Below are positions 5,736 to 7,761 of a stretch of DNA of 7,761 nucleotides, piece after piece. The notes under the pieces are model-generated. The model searched no databases, was not told the origin of the DNA, and saw only the letters and a program-made list of their open reading frames with translations. Both the position numbers and the translations under genes were made by a program. This DNA is from Armatimonadota bacterium (GTDB taxonomy: Bacteria; Armatimonadota; SYMT01): contig JAJFMS010000127.1 of the NCBI GenBank assembly GCA_020696885.1, positions 1 to 7,761 on the forward strand. Direction: 5' to 3'. How positions within the stretch are numbered: position 1 is the first letter of the stretch; each line of letters starts with the position of its first letter.

Positions 5736-5738
5736 CAG

Positions 5739-6266
5739 ATGAGCTACACAACCACACTCTTCGCAGTCGATCTGGAAGAATTGCGTCGGATCGTTAGGGA
5801 GCATGATGTATCCGTCCTCGAACGAGTCCAGGCGGCGCAGCCGGACCAGTTCGAGCATCAGCTCAACAATGGCGATCCGTCGCTAGGTGAAGCACTCCGG
5901 CAGATTATCGCAGGGGACGTGCGGGGTGCACCGCCCTCGCACCAGTATGGATACGCACTGAAGCTCCTCTGCCAGGTGGAAGGCGCGTGGCTACCGGACG
6001 ACGACCTGATCGCGGATCTGGAGCCGCTGGAACTCCACTCTCCCTTGGAGCAAGCCCGGCTCCCGGTGGACGTTCCCGCGAACCACGACTTCCCGTTCAT
6101 CAGCTTTCTAGTCGCTTCGGAGGTGAGGCGCGAAGCTGAGCGCCTGGCCGCCCTGGATCTCTCCTATCCCGACGACGAGGACATTCAGGAAGCGCGGGAA
6201 GCGTACGCCGCTTGTATCGCCCAAGCAGCGAAGGCAGGCAAAGCCGTCATTTCCTTCTACAGCTAA
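5739..6266 (+). CDS. DUF7691-like protein of unknown function (175 aa)
   Basis: I take the ATG at 5739 rather than the upstream in-frame GTG at 5658, because the recognisable protein begins with MSYTTTLFAVDLEEL and the extra 27 residues run through the hairpin region. The protein is soluble, acidic and about 175 residues, with no signal peptide or membrane segment. Landmarks are the N-terminal beta/helix unit, HQYGYALKLLCQVEG (about 67-81), a central LEPLELHSPLEQARLPVDVP segment, HDFPFISFL, and a C-terminal helical part (SYPDDEDIQEAREAYAACI) ending in AVISFYS. This layout matches small proteins grouped as DUF7691, from memory of the family; their function is not known to me. Codon third positions are noticeably less G/C-biased than in the redox cluster: by eye 18 of the first 31, against 29 of 31 in apbE. 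That hints at a different origin. It starts a run of three small soluble genes on the same strand. Confidence 0.8.
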   Translation: MSYTTTLFAVDLEELRRIVREHDVSVLERVQAAQPDQFEHQLNNGDPSLGEALRQIIAGDVRGAPPSHQYGYALKLLCQVEGAWLPDDDLIADLEPLELHSPLEQARLPVDVPANHDFPFISFLVASEVRREAERLAALDLSYPDDEDIQEAREAYAACIAQAAKAGKAVISFYS

Positions 6267-6362
6267 AGGTGCATTTCACCAGTTCCCCGCAGGTGCGTAG
6301 CGCCTCACACCCGCACGCCCCTGTCTGAAGGGCGCACTCACTCACGGGAGATGTGCACGACG

Positions 6363-7340
6363 ATGCAGCAGATCGATATGTCCGGTCAGCGTCTGGAGAC
6401 GCCGCTGGTGTTCGGGTGCATCCGCATCGACTATGCAGACACCCTGAAGCTGAGCGAGCTGGTGCTCATGCATGAGCACCATGAACTCGGTATTACCCTC
6501 TGGGGAGACTACCCTGGGCCTACGGACAAAGTATCGCTGGTCTCGGTGTCGATGTTTCGACTGCCCGAGGCGGCGGATGCATTTGCGGAAGCGGTCAAGT
6601 GGTTTGCCAGGGACCGAAGGGTCAGATCTCCCAAACTCCCGGACGGTGTCGCTTTCAACGACCAGACGCTGGCCCCGGCGCGGATCGAGGGGATATGGAC
6701 TCATGACGCCTTTGCCACAAACCCTCGCAGTATCGTGCACGTCTACACGACGGCGCACCTCGGAGTGCAAATTCGCTACCTGGCGAAGTCCGGCACGCTC
6801 CTGGACCATCCGCTCCTCAGTCGGGTTTGCTCCAACCTCACCCTGGACGCGAACCTGTGGTGCACCGATGAGCCGTTGACAGCTGCCACCAGCGTAACCC
6901 AGGTCGTAGAGTGCCCCCTTCCGCCGGATGTTCAGGAAGAGGTTGGCCAGCTCCTCCGGACGGGGCGGGATTGGCTGGGACTGACGGCGCAGTCTTCCGC
7001 GCTGGAGTCGGCCACGGCAGTGGATGAGATGCTGGAGAAGCTGCCCCGCGGCAAAAAGGTGGCGGACGCGACCCCCGAGAGAACACTCCAGCTCGCGGTG
7101 GTGTGGGCGGAAGCGTTGTGCCGCGAATGCCGTTGGGAGTGGGTTCAGGTCGGAGCGACCGGGGACGAGGAGTATGTCATCGTCTCACCAGATCGTTCGC
7201 TGATGATCGAACCCATGGCCTACGTCCAGGGGGTGCGGTCCAGCAAGCGGACGGAGAACACCGCATTGCTCCTCTTCAATATGATCACGGCAGCCAATGT
7301 CCCCCGGGCGCCCGCCCAGAGTTACACACCGATCAGCTAG
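6363..7340 (+). CDS. Protein of unknown function, about 326 aa, with DUF3806-like C-terminal part
   Basis: Two in-frame ATGs compete. The one at 6351 touches GGGAG (6346-6350) with no spacing; the one at 6363 sits 12 bases after it, so I prefer 6363. The protein (325 residues from 6363) is soluble with no signal peptide. The N-terminal half looks alpha/beta, with segments such as LVFGCIRIDYADTLKLSEL, VSLVSVSMFRLPEAADAF and GVQIRYLAKSGTLL. It ends near the short motif NLWCTDEPLT. A hinge of charged helices (DVQEEVGQLL to DEMLEKLPRGKKV) leads to a C-terminal unit from about residue 235: LQLAVVWAEALCRECRWEWVQ, EEYVIVSPDRSLMIEPM and KRTENTALLLFNMI. That unit resembles the DUF3806 pattern of a helix, then a Trp-rich strand, then a Pro-containing strand; I hold this assignment loosely. 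It lies 96 bases after the DUF7691-like gene and 15 bases before the next gene. An immunity-type or regulatory role is possible but unproven. Confidence 0.78.
   Translation: MQQIDMSGQRLETPLVFGCIRIDYADTLKLSELVLMHEHHELGITLWGDYPGPTDKVSLVSVSMFRLPEAADAFAEAVKWFARDRRVRSPKLPDGVAFNDQTLAPARIEGIWTHDAFATNPRSIVHVYTTAHLGVQIRYLAKSGTLLDHPLLSRVCSNLTLDANLWCTDEPLTAATSVTQVVECPLPPDVQEEVGQLLRTGRDWLGLTAQSSALESATAVDEMLEKLPRGKKVADATPERTLQLAVVWAEALCRECRWEWVQVGATGDEEYVIVSPDRSLMIEPMAYVQGVRSSKRTENTALLLFNMITAANVPRAPAQSYTPIS
6460..6481. repeat. Perfect 22-bp palindrome inside a coding region
   Basis: The left half TGGTGCTCATG (6460-6470) is followed directly by its exact reverse complement (6471-6481). It encodes the LVLMHEHH stretch of the 6363-7340 protein. 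A perfect 22-bp palindrome is not expected by chance in a window this size. Confidence 0.85.
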
Positions 7341-7355
7341 TAGAGGGGCCACCGG

Positions 7356-7761
7356 ATGGCGAAGATCGAACCCCCATACTGTGGTCTGGCTCGCTTCGGG
7401 CGGGAGTGGATCCCGGTTGTCGTGTTCACCGCTTCCCGCGACCGGGCGGAGTTCCTGCGTTTAGGCGAGTGGTTATGCCGAGAGTTTGGCGCCGAAGTAG
7501 TTGAGCGGTACGGCGGCGAGGGGCCGGACAACAAGGAGTACTGGACGCTCCGGGTCGCGGAGTCGGACTGGCTGCTGATGCGGTGCTTCTACCCGCATGG
7601 GATTTCTCTCGACAGTAACTCCCCCCGCGACCTGCCGAAGTTCGAGAGGATCGCGCAGGCCGTAGGGGCGGTGCCAGTGGGCTGGCGGTACCGCTGGGCT
7701 CGGTTCCGCCGCAGGCTGAGCCACGTCCGAGCGGTGGCGGAGACCGACTGTCAAACTTCTG
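7356..7761 (+). CDS. Unrecognised small protein, 3' end beyond the window
   Basis: The reading frame opens at an ATG (7356) with GAGGGG (7343-7348) seven bases upstream and stays open to the last base, giving 135 visible codons. I do not recognise the product. It starts MAKIEPPYCGLARFGREWIP, then VVVFTASRDRAEFLRLGEWL, which suggests a strand followed by a helix. A charged turn with EGPDNKEYWTLRVAESDWLL and a Trp/Arg-rich segment (VGWRYRWARFRRRLS) come near the visible end. There is no signal peptide or membrane segment. It is 15 bases after the 6363-7340 gene and probably co-transcribed with it. The small size, soluble character and Trp-rich strand-helix layout would fit an immunity-type protein, but that is only a suggestion. 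Confidence 0.72.
   Translation, partial: MAKIEPPYCGLARFGREWIPVVVFTASRDRAEFLRLGEWLCREFGAEVVERYGGEGPDNKEYWTLRVAESDWLLMRCFYPHGISLDSNSPRDLPKFERIAQAVGAVPVGWRYRWARFRRRLSHVRAVAETDCQTS

Noticed and set aside
5658..5738. N-terminal extension of the DUF7691-like protein from a GTG at 5658
   Set aside because: The extra residues are Arg-rich, encoded by the hairpin region, and precede the natural family start MSYTTTLF.
6466..6486. Possible HExxH-type metalloprotease motif in MHEHHEL of the 6363-7340 protein
   Set aside because: The fifth residue is Glu rather than His (HEHHE), there is no downstream ligand pattern, and the stretch coincides with the DNA palindrome.

Overview
The window is GC-rich with strong third-position GC in most genes. 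It looks like a chromosome segment of a Gram-negative bacterium: it has an outer-membrane-type polysaccharide export protein, a Tat-type signal peptide, Sec signal peptides and a membrane-anchored extracytoplasmic protease. Gene families and style would fit Gemmatimonadota (Longimicrobium-like) or a similar GC-rich phylum. No rRNA, tRNA or marker gene is present, so that placement is a guess.

Left region (1-2197). A polysaccharide export protein runs off the left edge on the minus strand. Its leader can form two competing hairpins. A small unrecognised plus-strand gene (686-997) follows. It converges on a minus-strand gene (1025-2197) for an unusual protein: an N-terminal RanBP2-like zinc finger, one membrane anchor, a long Pro/Ala/Gly/Ser linker and a trypsin-like serine protease domain with a complete triad. 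A GC-rich hairpin sits between the convergent genes.

Middle region (2198-5597). A 468-base gap holds short ACGCATTACG-type repeats and a perfect TATAAT box. It leads into a compact four-gene plus-strand cluster: a secreted four-EF-hand protein, an ApbE-type FAD:protein FMN transferase, a DUF2271 protein with a Tat-like signal, and a PepSY-associated transmembrane protein whose start overlaps the DUF2271 gene. A bulged GC-rich hairpin with a short T-run closes the cluster. The likely reading is an extracytoplasmic flavin-dependent redox module. ApbE would attach FMN to a partner, and the DUF2271 protein is the best candidate through its Ser-Ser-Ala-Thr motif. The PepSY membrane protein would carry electrons across the membrane. 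ApbE has no visible signal peptide and the DUF2271 protein has a Tat-like one, so flavinylation may occur in the cytoplasm before folded export.

Right region (5598-7761). A 180-base gap unusually dense in inverted repeats, some mutually exclusive, precedes three plus-strand genes: a DUF7691-like protein, an unrecognised protein of about 326 residues with a DUF3806-like C-terminal part, and an unrecognised gene cut by the right edge. The first has visibly weaker third-position GC than the redox cluster. Together they resemble an accessory patch of small soluble proteins, possibly orphan immunity-type genes. A perfect 22-bp palindrome lies inside the second of them.
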